Shown here: in pieces, positions 15,640-24,183 of the stretch
Layout of the letters: the number at the start of each line of letters is the position of its first letter
Numbering within the stretch: the first letter of the stretch is position 1
Position numbers and translations under genes: made by a program
Notes under the pieces: generated by a model
The model's database searches: none
The model's input: the letters and a program-made list of their open reading frames with translations, nothing else
What the model was told of the DNA's origin: nothing
NCBI GenBank assembly: GCA_002339805.1
Contig: DDKW01000026.1
Location: forward strand, 1-45,953
Length of the DNA: 45,953 bases
Origin: Dehalococcoidia bacterium UBA2588
GTDB lineage: Bacteria; Chloroflexota; Dehalococcoidia; Lucifugimonadales; UBA3495
Direction: 5' to 3'

Positions 15640-16686
15640 ATGGACGCCATAGATAGAAAACTTCTAAACATGATTCAAACAGAATTTCCCCTTGTAGATA
15701 GCCCGTTTCTACAACTAGCTGATGAGTTAGAGCTTTCAGAAGAGGAAGTTATATCTCGTTTGTCTGTGCTCAAACGCCAAAATGTTGTACGGCAAATCGG
15801 AGCTATATTTGATACTAGGAAATTAGGTTATAAAACTACTTTAGTTGCTTTTGCGTTTCCGCAAGAATTGCTTCATGAGGGAGCTATATTCATTAACCAG
15901 CATCCAGGCGTAAGTCATAATTATGCCAGGGAAGGATCATACTATAATCTTTGGTTTACGATTGCGGTGCCACCAGATCATGATTTGGAAGATGCGATTC
16001 AGTTTATGTATGAAAATACAGGTGCCACTGAATGTAGAATCATGCCCACAATTAAATTCTTTAAAATTGGTGTGAATTTCGATATGGTCCAGAACAAAGG
16101 ATTGTCGCATAATTACAGTCCCGATGGATTTAGTAACAACAATGCTATGCAGACTTGGAATAAGGCTCAAGAACTGACCGCGGCGGATAAAGAAGTGATT
16201 AGGGTGTTGCAAGAAGATATAAAATTAGAGCCTCGTCCCTATGACGATATGGCTGCGGAGTTAGGAATTAGCACTTTAGAATTATTTGAGAAAGCCAAAG
16301 AATTTATTGATAAGACTTTGATGCGCAGGTTCAGTGCAGTTTTACATCATAGAAGATCAGGGTTTATGGCTAATGCTATGGTTGTATGGGAAGTCGATGA
16401 TGAACACGCAACAGAGGTAGGAATGAAAATGGCTGAGCATCCGGCTGTAACGCATTGTTACCAGCGGCCTACTTTCCCAGATTGGCCCTACACACATTTC
16501 ACCATGATACATGCCACTACCAAAGATGAATGCCAGGATATCGCCGATCAAATTCAAGAATTATCGGGTATTGAAAATAGATTGATGTTGTATAGTACTC
16601 GGGAGTATAAGAAAACCCGGGTGAGATATTTTGTGGATGATTATGACAAATTTGCAACTAATAAAACAGTCAATAAAACAGTTTAA
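15640..16686 (+). CDS. ahbAB: Fused siroheme decarboxylase (AhbA-AhbB / NirDL type)
   Basis: The 348 residues are two copies of the Lrp/AsnC-like siroheme-decarboxylase unit. Copy 1 (about 1-150) has an HTH-like part and GVSHNYAREGSYYNLWFTI (90-108). Copy 2 (about 178-335) has MRRFSAVLHHRRSGFMANAM (228-247), THCYQRPTFPDWPYTHFTMI (271-290) and REYKKTRVRYF at the end. His-x-Tyr (93-95) and His-Cys-Tyr (272-274) with WPYxxFTMIH mark AhbB/NirG/H-like enzymes rather than regulators. The reaction is removal of two acetate carboxyls of siroheme to give 12,18-didecarboxysiroheme. Automated annotation usually calls it an Lrp regulator. The start is ATG 15640 with AAGGA 5 bases upstream. First gene of an operon that makes siroheme, which supports the enzymatic role. 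The radical-SAM partners AhbC/AhbD or Nir proteins are not in the window. Confidence 0.85.
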   Translation: MDAIDRKLLNMIQTEFPLVDSPFLQLADELELSEEEVISRLSVLKRQNVVRQIGAIFDTRKLGYKTTLVAFAFPQELLHEGAIFINQHPGVSHNYAREGSYYNLWFTIAVPPDHDLEDAIQFMYENTGATECRIMPTIKFFKIGVNFDMVQNKGLSHNYSPDGFSNNNAMQTWNKAQELTAADKEVIRVLQEDIKLEPRPYDDMAAELGISTLELFEKAKEFIDKTLMRRFSAVLHHRRSGFMANAMVVWEVDDEHATEVGMKMAEHPAVTHCYQRPTFPDWPYTHFTMIHATTKDECQDIADQIQELSGIENRLMLYSTREYKKTRVRYFVDDYDKFATNKTVNKTV

Positions 16687-16704
16687 ATAAAACAGAGGAT
16701 AAAG

Positions 16705-17409
16705 ATGGAAGCTTATTACCCAGTATACTTAAATCTAAAAAACAGGAGAGTTTTGATTGTTGGAGGCGGAGAAATCGCCACTGGAAAAATTCCCGCTTTG
16801 CTGGAATCAGGTGCAAAAATTGAAGTCATAAGTCCATTAGTGACAGACGAACTTAAAGAATATGCTGCTTCTGGAAAAGTTACTTGGACAGAAAGGGAAT
16901 ATATTAAAGGCGATCTTGATGGCATATTTGTCGCGATCGCAGCAACGAACGTTAGAAAAGTTAATCAGGTTATCTATGACGAAGCAGATGAAAAAGGTGT
17001 GTTACTTAATGTAGTAGATGACACTCCGTTTTGTTCTTTTATAGCGCCAGCGATTGTAAAACGTGGACCGGTTACACTAGCAATCTCTACAGGAGGAGTT
17101 AGTCCTGCATTAGCCCGGAAGTTTCGCGAATCTTTGACAGAGGACCCAGTGTTAGAATGGTCAGATTTGGCCCCCGTGTTATCAAAAGCTAGAAATGAAG
17201 TTAAACGTGAGGATTTATATGTAGAGCCCCAGAGATGGCAGTGTTGCATAGATAAAGATCTGATGGATACATATAAAAATGATGGGGACAGCGCGGCTAT
17301 GGATCTGTTACTTGGGAAACTCATTAGATACAGTGATGATAGAATGTGCCCAGATATGGGTACCTGTGTACCTGGAGGCTGCAAAGTTAGGAGTAAGAAA
17401 ACCTCTTGA
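16705..17409 (+). CDS. Precorrin-2 dehydrogenase / sirohydrochlorin ferrochelatase-like, with Cys-rich tail
   Basis: Oxidises precorrin-2 to sirohydrochlorin with NAD and in some family members (Met8p, CysG) also inserts Fe. The 234 residues start with YYPVYLNLKNRRVLIVGGG and the NAD loop GGGEIA (20-25). The conserved NVVDDTPFCSFIAPAIVKRG (102-121) holds the catalytic-type Asp105/106, and AISTGGVSPALARKFR follows. It is longer than SirC and shorter than Met8p. The last 55 residues are unusual: Cys180-Cys181 and a terminal Cys215, Cys221, Cys226 cluster that could bind metal or an Fe-S cluster. The start is ATG with AGAGGA 6 bases upstream. It overlaps hemA by TTGA, so the pair is translationally coupled. 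Confidence 0.88.
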   Translation: MEAYYPVYLNLKNRRVLIVGGGEIATGKIPALLESGAKIEVISPLVTDELKEYAASGKVTWTEREYIKGDLDGIFVAIAATNVRKVNQVIYDEADEKGVLLNVVDDTPFCSFIAPAIVKRGPVTLAISTGGVSPALARKFRESLTEDPVLEWSDLAPVLSKARNEVKREDLYVEPQRWQCCIDKDLMDTYKNDGDSAAMDLLLGKLIRYSDDRMCPDMGTCVPGGCKVRSKKTS

Positions 17410-18683
17410 TAGATTTTGTAACAGTTGGTCTAAGTCACAAAACTGCGGGACTAGATCTGCGAGAAAAAATTACTATTGAAAAAGATAATTTATCTACAGC
17501 ATTAGATGTTATGGATGAGTATCTGGATCAATCAGTTATTCTTTCAACATGTAATCGAATGGAAATATATTCATATTCAGATGATGAATTAGCAGCATCC
17601 AAAGTATTGAGTTTTTTATCTGATTATTTTGAAATTGATAAGAAACTTCTAGAAGAGCATTTGTATGTGATGACTGGCAGAGGGTCTGTGAATCATCTGT
17701 TCGGTGTAGTTAGTGGACTAGATTCGATGATAGTCGGGGAACATCAGATTTTAGGGCAAGTAAGAGATTATTATGGCATGGCAGGGAGCAGAGGTTCTGT
17801 TTCCGGCCCATTAATGAGGCTGTTCCATCGAGCTTTTAGAACTGGCCGAAAAGTCCGCAGAGAGACAAATATATCAAAATATGGCAGGTCCGTTAGTAAG
17901 ACAGCCGCTATGATCGCATCAGACAAATTGGAAAATTTGCGGGATTCATCCGTGATGGTAATTGGAGCTGGTGATGCTGGTAGATTAGTTGTGCGTGCAT
18001 TGTCTTATGCTGGTGCTAATGACATTATTGTCGCAAATAGGACACGAGAACGAGCGGATGAACTGGCTGATTCTCTGGGGGGAACATCGATACCTTATGA
18101 ATTGCTCAATGACTCATTATCAACAGTGGATGTGGTCATTAGCTCAACGGGTTCACCAGGTCATGTATTAACCAAAGAGAATGCAGGTAATTCAATCGCT
18201 GGAAGGAATGGAAAACCTATCGTACTGATTGATATAGCGGTTCCTAGAGATATCGATCCGTTGTTGTCAGAAATTGAAGGAGTTCACTTGTACTCTATGG
18301 ATGACTTGGCGGAGCATGCGGGACTCAATGATCCTTTGTTTGAAACAGAAATTCTGAGAAGCCAATTAATGGTCGATAACGAGACTGATTTATTTATGTC
18401 ATGGTGGAATTCTTTAGATACAGCGGAACTAGTCGCAGATTTATATGAAAAAGCTGATCAGATTCGTACTGATGAATTGAATAAAACCCTAAAGTATTTA
18501 ATTAACAGTGAGTTATTTGATATTAACTCGGATAATATTGACGAATTGGCGTTCAGATTAGATGCTTTAAGTAATGCTATAGTCAATAAATTGTTCCATG
18601 CTCCAACATCCTATATCAAATCGGAACATGATCCTTCAAGACAAGATATGATCAGAAGATGGTTTGATCTCCATAAAGAATAG
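17406..18683 (+). CDS. hemA: Glutamyl-tRNA reductase
   Basis: First committed step of the C5 tetrapyrrole pathway (glutamyl-tRNA to glutamate-1-semialdehyde, NADPH). The 425 residues open with IDFVTVGLSHKTAGLDLREK. Catalytic Cys49 is in LSTCNRMEIYS. GLDSMIVGEHQILGQVRD (about 104-121) and the NADP loop VIGAGDAGRLV follow, then a C-terminal dimerisation helix region. The TTG start at 17406 overlaps the previous gene's TGA by 4 bases and fits the family N-terminus exactly. The enzyme is the usual control point of the pathway, but no heme-regulatory motif stands out at the N-terminus. Confidence 0.96.
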   Translation: MIDFVTVGLSHKTAGLDLREKITIEKDNLSTALDVMDEYLDQSVILSTCNRMEIYSYSDDELAASKVLSFLSDYFEIDKKLLEEHLYVMTGRGSVNHLFGVVSGLDSMIVGEHQILGQVRDYYGMAGSRGSVSGPLMRLFHRAFRTGRKVRRETNISKYGRSVSKTAAMIASDKLENLRDSSVMVIGAGDAGRLVVRALSYAGANDIIVANRTRERADELADSLGGTSIPYELLNDSLSTVDVVISSTGSPGHVLTKENAGNSIAGRNGKPIVLIDIAVPRDIDPLLSEIEGVHLYSMDDLAEHAGLNDPLFETEILRSQLMVDNETDLFMSWWNSLDTAELVADLYEKADQIRTDELNKTLKYLINSELFDINSDNIDELAFRLDALSNAIVNKLFHAPTSYIKSEHDPSRQDMIRRWFDLHKE

Positions 18684-18689
18684 TGTATC

Positions 18690-19622
18690 GTGACTGATCG
18701 TTCTAAACGAGTGATTCGAATCGCTACTAGAAACAGTAGACTTGCGACTTACCAGGCAACTGTTGTCAAAGAAGGATTAGAGTCAAAATTTCCAGATTAT
18801 AAATTCAGCTTAAACTATGTCAATTCAGAAGTAGGTGATATCAATAAAGACAAACCATTAGCTGATTTAGGATTAGGAGTATTTGTTAGAAGTATAGAAC
18901 AATCATTATTAGACTTTAATTCTGATATAGCTGTTCATAGCTTGAAGGATGTTCCAACTATATTGACTCCAGGCTTGGAAATGGTTGCATTCCTAGATAG
19001 AGAAGATGCGAGAGATGTTAACGTGTCAAATCATAATGTTAGCTTAATAGATCTTCCAGCTGGCTCCAAAATAGGAACTAGTAGTCCTCGTAGAGCAGCT
19101 CAAATCATGAATGTGCGCTCGGATCTTACAATCGTACCAATACGAGGAAATGTACCTACCAGGGTATCAAAAATTGAAACGTCAGAATGTGACGCTGTAA
19201 TACTAGCTGCAGCTGGACTAAAAAGGCTAGAAATGACGCATCATATTTCAGAGTATTTAGATATAGATGATTTTATTCCAGCTCCAGGTCAAGGGATTAT
19301 AGGAGTCCAGATAAGGTCGGAGGACTCCGAACTCTTTCCTATTGTAAGGGCATTAAATAATTTCGAATCTGAAGTCTGTTCAATAACGGAACGCAAGTTC
19401 CTAGAGTTATTGGGTAGTGGATGCCAAATGCCTGTGGGGGCTCACGCAAGAGTTATAGAAAACGAAATTCACATGGTTAGTAGTATTGGTGATTTGGATG
19501 CTAGGAAATGTTATTTTTCTAAAATAGTTGGGGAAGTAAAACATCCTGAAAATTTAGCTGAAGAAACGAAGCATGATTTTGAGTCTGGGGAAGCTAAATA
19601 TTTGATTGGAAGATATACTTAA
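18690..19622 (+). CDS. hemC: Porphobilinogen deaminase (hydroxymethylbilane synthase)
   Basis: Joins four porphobilinogen units into hydroxymethylbilane. The 310 residues carry RIATRNSRLATYQ (10-22), the DIAVHSLKDVP substrate loop (79-89), IGTSSPRRAAQ (128-138), VPIRGNVPTRV (149-159) and LLGSGCQMPVGAHA, where Cys245 holds the dipyrromethane cofactor. The start is GTG 18690, 6 bases after the hemA stop. Domain order and length are normal. Operon neighbours on both sides belong to the same pathway. Confidence 0.96.
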   Translation: MTDRSKRVIRIATRNSRLATYQATVVKEGLESKFPDYKFSLNYVNSEVGDINKDKPLADLGLGVFVRSIEQSLLDFNSDIAVHSLKDVPTILTPGLEMVAFLDREDARDVNVSNHNVSLIDLPAGSKIGTSSPRRAAQIMNVRSDLTIVPIRGNVPTRVSKIETSECDAVILAAAGLKRLEMTHHISEYLDIDDFIPAPGQGIIGVQIRSEDSELFPIVRALNNFESEVCSITERKFLELLGSGCQMPVGAHARVIENEIHMVSSIGDLDARKCYFSKIVGEVKHPENLAEETKHDFESGEAKYLIGRYT

Positions 19623-19655
19623 TGTGTATAGAGTATTTATAGCTTGGGTGAACTA

Positions 19656-21164
19656 ATGGGAAATATTGTATTTTTAGTAGGTGCTGGTCCAGGAGATCCA
19701 GGTTTACTGACGGTGAAAGGCAGTAAATGCCTTCAGGACGCAAATGTAGTTGTGTATGATCGTTTGATGGATAATTCTTTGTTAGATTTAGTTCCTTCAG
19801 AATGCGAACGTATTTTTGTCGGTAAATCTAGAGGCAGACAAGCTTTTACCCAAGATGAAATTAATGAAATATTAATTGATCGGGGCTTAAATAATAGAGT
19901 AGTTGTGCGGCTTAAAGGCGGAGATCCGTTCGTGTTTGGTAGAGGTGGAGAAGAAGCGATAGCTCTAAGTAATAAAGGAATTAATTTTGAAATTGTTCCT
20001 GGTATAACCTCTTCTATAGCTGCAGCGGCGTATGCTGGTATACCTGTTACTCATAGAGGAGTCGCAACTAATTTTACTGTTATTAGCGGTAGTGAAGACC
20101 CTACAAAATCTACTAGCATGGTTCCATGGGATATTCTTGCGAAGACGCAGGGGACTTTGGTAGTGCTTATGGGTTGGGCATCTCTTCCGCAAATAATAGA
20201 AGTTCTGATAGCCAATGGCAGAACGCCCGATACGCCTATTGCACTCGTTCAATGGGGCACATGGGCCAAACAAAAAACAGTTACTGGAACATTATCTAGC
20301 ATTGTAGAAGAAGCAAGAAATCAGCATTTGGGTTCTCCTGTAGTAGCCGTAATAGGGGATGTGGTTAAGCTTAGGTCGGATATTAAATGGTTTGATTCTA
20401 AGCCATTATTTGGAATTAGGATTTTGGTAACTAGATCAAGAACTCAATCGTCTAAACTTAAGTCTAAGTTATTTGATTTGGGTGCTGAAGTAATCGAATT
20501 GCCAATGATAGAGGTAACGGAATTAGAAGATTATGCTGAATTAGATGAGGCATTGGAATCCATAAGCTCATTCAACTGGATGTTTTTCACTAGTGCCAAT
20601 TCGGTGGAAAGCGTCTTCAAACGTTTGCACGTACAAGGAAAGGATTCACGGGATCTTAGCAATATCAAAATTATGGCTATTGGTGATGCTACCCGGGATA
20701 AGTTGCTAAATAACGGGATCAAAGCGGATTTCATTCCTGTTAAGTCTGCATCTGAGCAAGTGGTCAAAGAGTTAAGTGTATTTGAATGGGAAGATACTAG
20801 GATCTTTATACCTGCTTCAAACATAGCTAGAAAAGTGATCAAAGAAGGGTTAAGTGGATTAGGCGCTGAAGTTCTACAAATTACGGCTTATAACAATGGT
20901 GTACCAGAAGAAATATCACATCGTGCTATCGATGTATTGAAAGAAGGTGTTGATGTGATCACATTTGCAAGTTCTTCGACGGTAGATAATTTAGTTGATA
21001 TATTAAAGGAAGAAAAACATTTAATTGATAGATCTTTTAATGTAAGTATTGGTCCTACCACCAGTAAAACCGCGAATGAAAGAGATGTTAAAATTTCTGT
21101 AGAAGCGAAGGACCCCTCGATTGAAAGCATGATTGATTCTTTGCTGAGTCATTATAAAGATTGA
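19656..21164 (+). CDS. cobA-hemD: Fusion of uroporphyrinogen-III C-methyltransferase and uroporphyrinogen-III synthase
   Basis: One polypeptide of about 502 residues with two enzymes. Residues 1-244 are SUMT (CobA/SirA type): the SAM-binding VFLVGAGPGDPGLLT near the start, VVRLKGGDPFVFGRGGEE (about 84-101), VPGITSSIAAAAYAGIPVTHRG and LVVLMG. It methylates uroporphyrinogen III to precorrin-2. Residues from about 252 are HemD (GIRILVTRSRTQ, FTSANSVESVF, a short ITFASSSTVDNL, and IGPTTSKTA near the end), which cyclises hydroxymethylbilane. I chose ATG 19656, which has GGTGA 5 bases upstream, over TTG 19644. Fusing the two commits substrate towards siroheme rather than protoporphyrin. Such fusions are known in several phyla. 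Confidence 0.94.
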   Translation: MGNIVFLVGAGPGDPGLLTVKGSKCLQDANVVVYDRLMDNSLLDLVPSECERIFVGKSRGRQAFTQDEINEILIDRGLNNRVVVRLKGGDPFVFGRGGEEAIALSNKGINFEIVPGITSSIAAAAYAGIPVTHRGVATNFTVISGSEDPTKSTSMVPWDILAKTQGTLVVLMGWASLPQIIEVLIANGRTPDTPIALVQWGTWAKQKTVTGTLSSIVEEARNQHLGSPVVAVIGDVVKLRSDIKWFDSKPLFGIRILVTRSRTQSSKLKSKLFDLGAEVIELPMIEVTELEDYAELDEALESISSFNWMFFTSANSVESVFKRLHVQGKDSRDLSNIKIMAIGDATRDKLLNNGIKADFIPVKSASEQVVKELSVFEWEDTRIFIPASNIARKVIKEGLSGLGAEVLQITAYNNGVPEEISHRAIDVLKEGVDVITFASSSTVDNLVDILKEEKHLIDRSFNVSIGPTTSKTANERDVKISVEAKDPSIESMIDSLLSHYKD

Positions 21165-21186
21165 TAGAGATATGGAAGGCTATGAT

Positions 21187-22161
21187 ATGACGGATATTTC
21201 ATTTTCAAGATTGCGTAGGCTCCGAGATAATGCGGTGATTAGGGGATATGTCAGTGAAAATTCACTAGATATCAAAAAATTTGTATATCCGCTTTTTATC
21301 CGATTTGGTAAAGATATAAAGGAACCGATAAGTTCTATGCCAGGCTGCTTCAATATTTCTTTGGATAATTTGCAAAATGAGATAGAAGATATAGTGTCAT
21401 TAGGTATAACTGGTGTGCTCTTATTTGGTATACCAGAGGTAAAGGACCCTACAGGTTCTGATTGCTATTCTAATGATGGAATTATTCAGAAGGCTATAAA
21501 AATTATTAAAAATGTTGCTCCTGATTTGTATGTGATCACTGACATATGTTTATGCGAGTATACTGATCATGGTCACTGTGGAATTGTTGACAATGGTAGT
21601 ATTAATAATGATGAAACAATCAAACTTTTAGGACGAAGTGCATTAACTCATGTCCAAGCGGGAGCTGACATGGTAGCTCCATCAGCTATGATGGATGGGC
21701 AGGTTAAGATGATTAGGAATGCTTTGGATGAAGGGTCTTATAATCACATTCCTGTAATGGGATATTCAGCTAAATATTCTTCAGCTTTTTATGGACCATT
21801 TAGGGAAGCGGCGGATTCCACTCCTTCTTTTGGAGATCGAAGAACTTATCAGATGGATCCGAGTAATCGAAGGATGGCACTTGAAGAAGTGGAAAGTGAT
21901 ATCAGAGAAGGGGCTGATATTGTAATGGTTAAACCTGCATTATCTTATCTTGATGTAATTCATGAAGTAAGAGAAAAATATAATAAACCTCTAGCGGCAT
22001 ATAATGTTAGTGGTGAATATTCATTAATTAAGGCAGCTTCAGAAAAAGGCTGGATTGATGAAAAATCAGCTACTCTAGAAGTTTTAAATTCTATCAATCG
22101 TGCTGGCGCAGATATGATAATTAGTTATCATACGAAAGATGTTGCAAAATGGTTAGCGTAA
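21187..22161 (+). CDS. hemB: Delta-aminolevulinic acid dehydratase (porphobilinogen synthase)
   Basis: Condenses two 5-aminolevulinate into porphobilinogen. About 324 residues from ATG 21187. I chose it because AAGG lies 7 bases upstream and the family N-terminus RLRRLRDN follows; ATG 21172 would add 5 residues. The zinc-type site DICLCEYTDHGHC gives Cys121, Cys123 and Cys131. The Schiff-base lysines are Lys196 in GYSAKYSSAFYGPFR and Lys249 in VMVKPALSYLD. The three cysteines mean a Zn-dependent form, not the Mg-only Asp-rich type. It sits between cobA-hemD and hemL. Confidence 0.96.
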   Translation: MTDISFSRLRRLRDNAVIRGYVSENSLDIKKFVYPLFIRFGKDIKEPISSMPGCFNISLDNLQNEIEDIVSLGITGVLLFGIPEVKDPTGSDCYSNDGIIQKAIKIIKNVAPDLYVITDICLCEYTDHGHCGIVDNGSINNDETIKLLGRSALTHVQAGADMVAPSAMMDGQVKMIRNALDEGSYNHIPVMGYSAKYSSAFYGPFREAADSTPSFGDRRTYQMDPSNRRMALEEVESDIREGADIVMVKPALSYLDVIHEVREKYNKPLAAYNVSGEYSLIKAASEKGWIDEKSATLEVLNSINRAGADMIISYHTKDVAKWLA

Positions 22162-22188
22162 TTCTATAAAAAAATAAATGGTGGACCT

Positions 22189-23472
22189 ATGAATCTAAAT
22201 AAATCCAAAGACCTATTCAATGAGGCCGTAAATTATATGCCTGGTGGAGTGAGTAGTCCTGTTCGATCCTTTAAAAATGTAGGAGGAACCCCTCCGTTTA
22301 TTAGTAAAGGGTTAGGTAATAAAATTTGGGATGTGGACGGGAATGAGTATATGGACTATGTTGGTTCTTGGGGTCCGTTAATATTAGGGCATGCTCATCC
22401 AGAAGTTAATGCTGCGATTAAACAAGCTGTAGATAAAGGGACAAGTTTTGGTGCACCTGTAGAACCAGAATTAGAATTGGTAAAATTAATCTGCGGATCA
22501 ATTCCATCTATTGATAAAGTTAGGTTAGTAAGCTCTGGTACTGAGGCATGTATGAGTGCAATAAGATTAGCGAGAGCTTACACAAATAAATCCAAAATAA
22601 TTAAGTTTGCGGGTTGCTATCATGGGCACGTTGATGGTTTGCTGGTGCGAGCGGGATCTGGTGCTCTGACAAGTGGGATTCCTGACAGTGCCGGTGTTCC
22701 TGCTTCTTACGCTTCAGAAACACTTATCGCTGATTTTAACGATTTGGCATCGGTTGAAAAATTATTTAACGAACATCAAGATCAAATAGCAGGAATAATA
22801 GTCGAGCCCATAGCGGGTAATATGGGTGTAGTCCCTCCTAATCCGGGTTTTTTAGAGGGATTAAGAAATATAACCAAGAAAAATAATTCTCTTTTGATAT
22901 TTGACGAAGTGATCACTGGATTTAGAGTTGATTTTGGGGGGGCACAGACTTTGCTAGGTGTTACGCCTGATATCACTTGTTTAGGGAAAATTATTGGCGG
23001 TGGATTGCCAGTCGGGGCTTATGGAAGTAGCGCTGAGATCATGGAATGTGTGGCGCCTCTTGGTCCTATGTATCAGGCTGGTACGTTATCGGGAAATCCG
23101 CTGGCAGTAACCGCAGGATTAACGGCCTTGAGATTACTGAGCGAACCCGGCACATACAATACTCTAGACGATCTAGGATCATATGCTGAAAAAGGTATAA
23201 CTGAGGTTATGAAAGAGTTTGACATAGAAGCCAAATTCAACAGAATTGGTTCTATGTTCACAGCATTTTTTAGTGGAAAGAATGTGTCTAGCATGACTGA
23301 TTTGGAACATGTGGATACAGATCGTTATAGCCAGTATTTTCATGGATTATTGGAACGAGGTGTTTATTTTGCTCCTTCCCAATTTGAATGTGGGTTCGTT
23401 TCTTTATCGCATACAAAGGATGATATTGACATAACTCTTGAGAAATTAAGAGAAGTAGTGAAAGGTCTTTAG
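22189..23472 (+). CDS. hemL: Glutamate-1-semialdehyde 2,1-aminomutase
   Basis: PLP enzyme making 5-aminolevulinate from glutamate-1-semialdehyde, the step after HemA. The 427 residues show the N-terminal YMPGGVSSPVRSFKNVGG, SSGTEACMSAIRLARAYT (115-132), the cofactor-stacking YHGHVDG, IFDEVITGFRV with the PLP-binding Asp239, and LGKIIGGGLPVGAYGS with PLP Lys267. The ATG start lies 27 bases after hemB. It is the last gene of the operon and is followed within 30 bases by a strong terminator. Confidence 0.97.
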   Translation: MNLNKSKDLFNEAVNYMPGGVSSPVRSFKNVGGTPPFISKGLGNKIWDVDGNEYMDYVGSWGPLILGHAHPEVNAAIKQAVDKGTSFGAPVEPELELVKLICGSIPSIDKVRLVSSGTEACMSAIRLARAYTNKSKIIKFAGCYHGHVDGLLVRAGSGALTSGIPDSAGVPASYASETLIADFNDLASVEKLFNEHQDQIAGIIVEPIAGNMGVVPPNPGFLEGLRNITKKNNSLLIFDEVITGFRVDFGGAQTLLGVTPDITCLGKIIGGGLPVGAYGSSAEIMECVAPLGPMYQAGTLSGNPLAVTAGLTALRLLSEPGTYNTLDDLGSYAEKGITEVMKEFDIEAKFNRIGSMFTAFFSGKNVSSMTDLEHVDTDRYSQYFHGLLERGVYFAPSQFECGFVSLSHTKDDIDITLEKLREVVKGL

Positions 23473-23500
23473 ATACTATCTATTCTGTTCTTTACAATAT

Positions 23501-23535
23501 AAAAAGGAGTCTGGGATTACCCCAGACTCCTTTTT
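23501..23535. terminator. Bidirectional intrinsic terminator between hemL and sodN
   Basis: A perfect 15-bp inverted repeat: AAAAAGGAGTCTGGG (23501-23515), a 5-base loop, and CCCAGACTCCTTTTT (23521-23535). The A-run before and T-run after the GC-rich 10-bp core let it work for both converging transcripts, the tetrapyrrole operon from the left and sodN from the right. Confidence 0.93.
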
Positions 23536-23550
23536 ATAAATTACTGAAAC

Positions 23551-24018
23551 TTAAGCTCCGAAGCGTACTTCAGCGTTAGGGTCAGAATACGTGACATTTT
23601 TGGTGTTCCAGAAAATCTCAGCTATTTTGTCTACAGTCCCTACTAAGTCTTCAGCGGCACTTGCATCAACTGTTTGTTTATTTCTACCAGCCAGTTTGCC
23701 AGCGTTCCAAACCAAGGAATGGAGGTCTGGATATTGTTCGACATGTTCTGGTCTGAAATAGTCCGCCCAAAGTATATATAGTTCTTTTTTGCAGAGTTGA
23801 GCATGTTCTTCTTTTACAGCTACATATCTTGCTAAAGTATTTTCATAGGTTGCCCAGTCTCCATCTGACGCAGGCTTTTCCAACGCATTTATGCGCATGA
23901 CCATTTTTTGTACTGTTTGTGCTGCTATTTTTGCACTTACTGGGTCATAGATTCCGCAGGGGATATCACAGTGTGCTTCAGCCGTATGGGTTATTACCAA
24001 TTTTGAAAAGTTTATCAT
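23551..24018 (-). CDS. sodN: Nickel superoxide dismutase (precursor)
   Basis: Dismutates superoxide with a Ni centre held by the N-terminal hook. The precursor of 155 residues has the diagnostic HCDIPCGIYDP at 16-26. The known maturation removes the leader so that His16 becomes the new N-terminus. Then His1, Cys2 and Cys6 bind Ni, and Tyr9 is present. Here the 15-residue leader ends TAEA before His. The rest is a four-helix bundle with normal spacing (KMVMRINAL, YVAVKEEHAQLCKKEL, AGKLAGRNKQTVD). The start is ATG with AGGAG 5 bases upstream. The maturation protease gene sodX, often adjacent, is not seen next to it. Monocistronic, ending at the bidirectional terminator. Confidence 0.95.
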   Translation of the reverse strand: MINFSKLVITHTAEAHCDIPCGIYDPVSAKIAAQTVQKMVMRINALEKPASDGDWATYENTLARYVAVKEEHAQLCKKELYILWADYFRPEHVEQYPDLHSLVWNAGKLAGRNKQTVDASAAEDLVGTVDKIAEIFWNTKNVTYSDPNAEVRFGA

Positions 24019-24183
24019 CTAATCTCCTAAACTCCTTAGTGGTTTCTCAGTTAAAAGGTTACTAAAAACCGATATGTAGCGCAAGGGCTATTTTATGCGG
24101 TATCAGATGTGATTGTAGCAAAGTATCCCTCTGTTTATAATGTAGCAATAGAAAATAGGAAAACGTTGAGGAGCAAAATCAAT

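Noticed and set aside
15640..16686. Lrp/AsnC transcriptional regulator.
   Set aside because: Two full siroheme-decarboxylase units with their signature motifs, and the operon context, favour the enzyme. The HTH-like part is a normal feature of that family.
24109..24183. N-terminal extension of IlvD from GTG 24109.
   Set aside because: The extra 25 residues resemble nothing in the family, and a ribosome site precedes ATG 24184.
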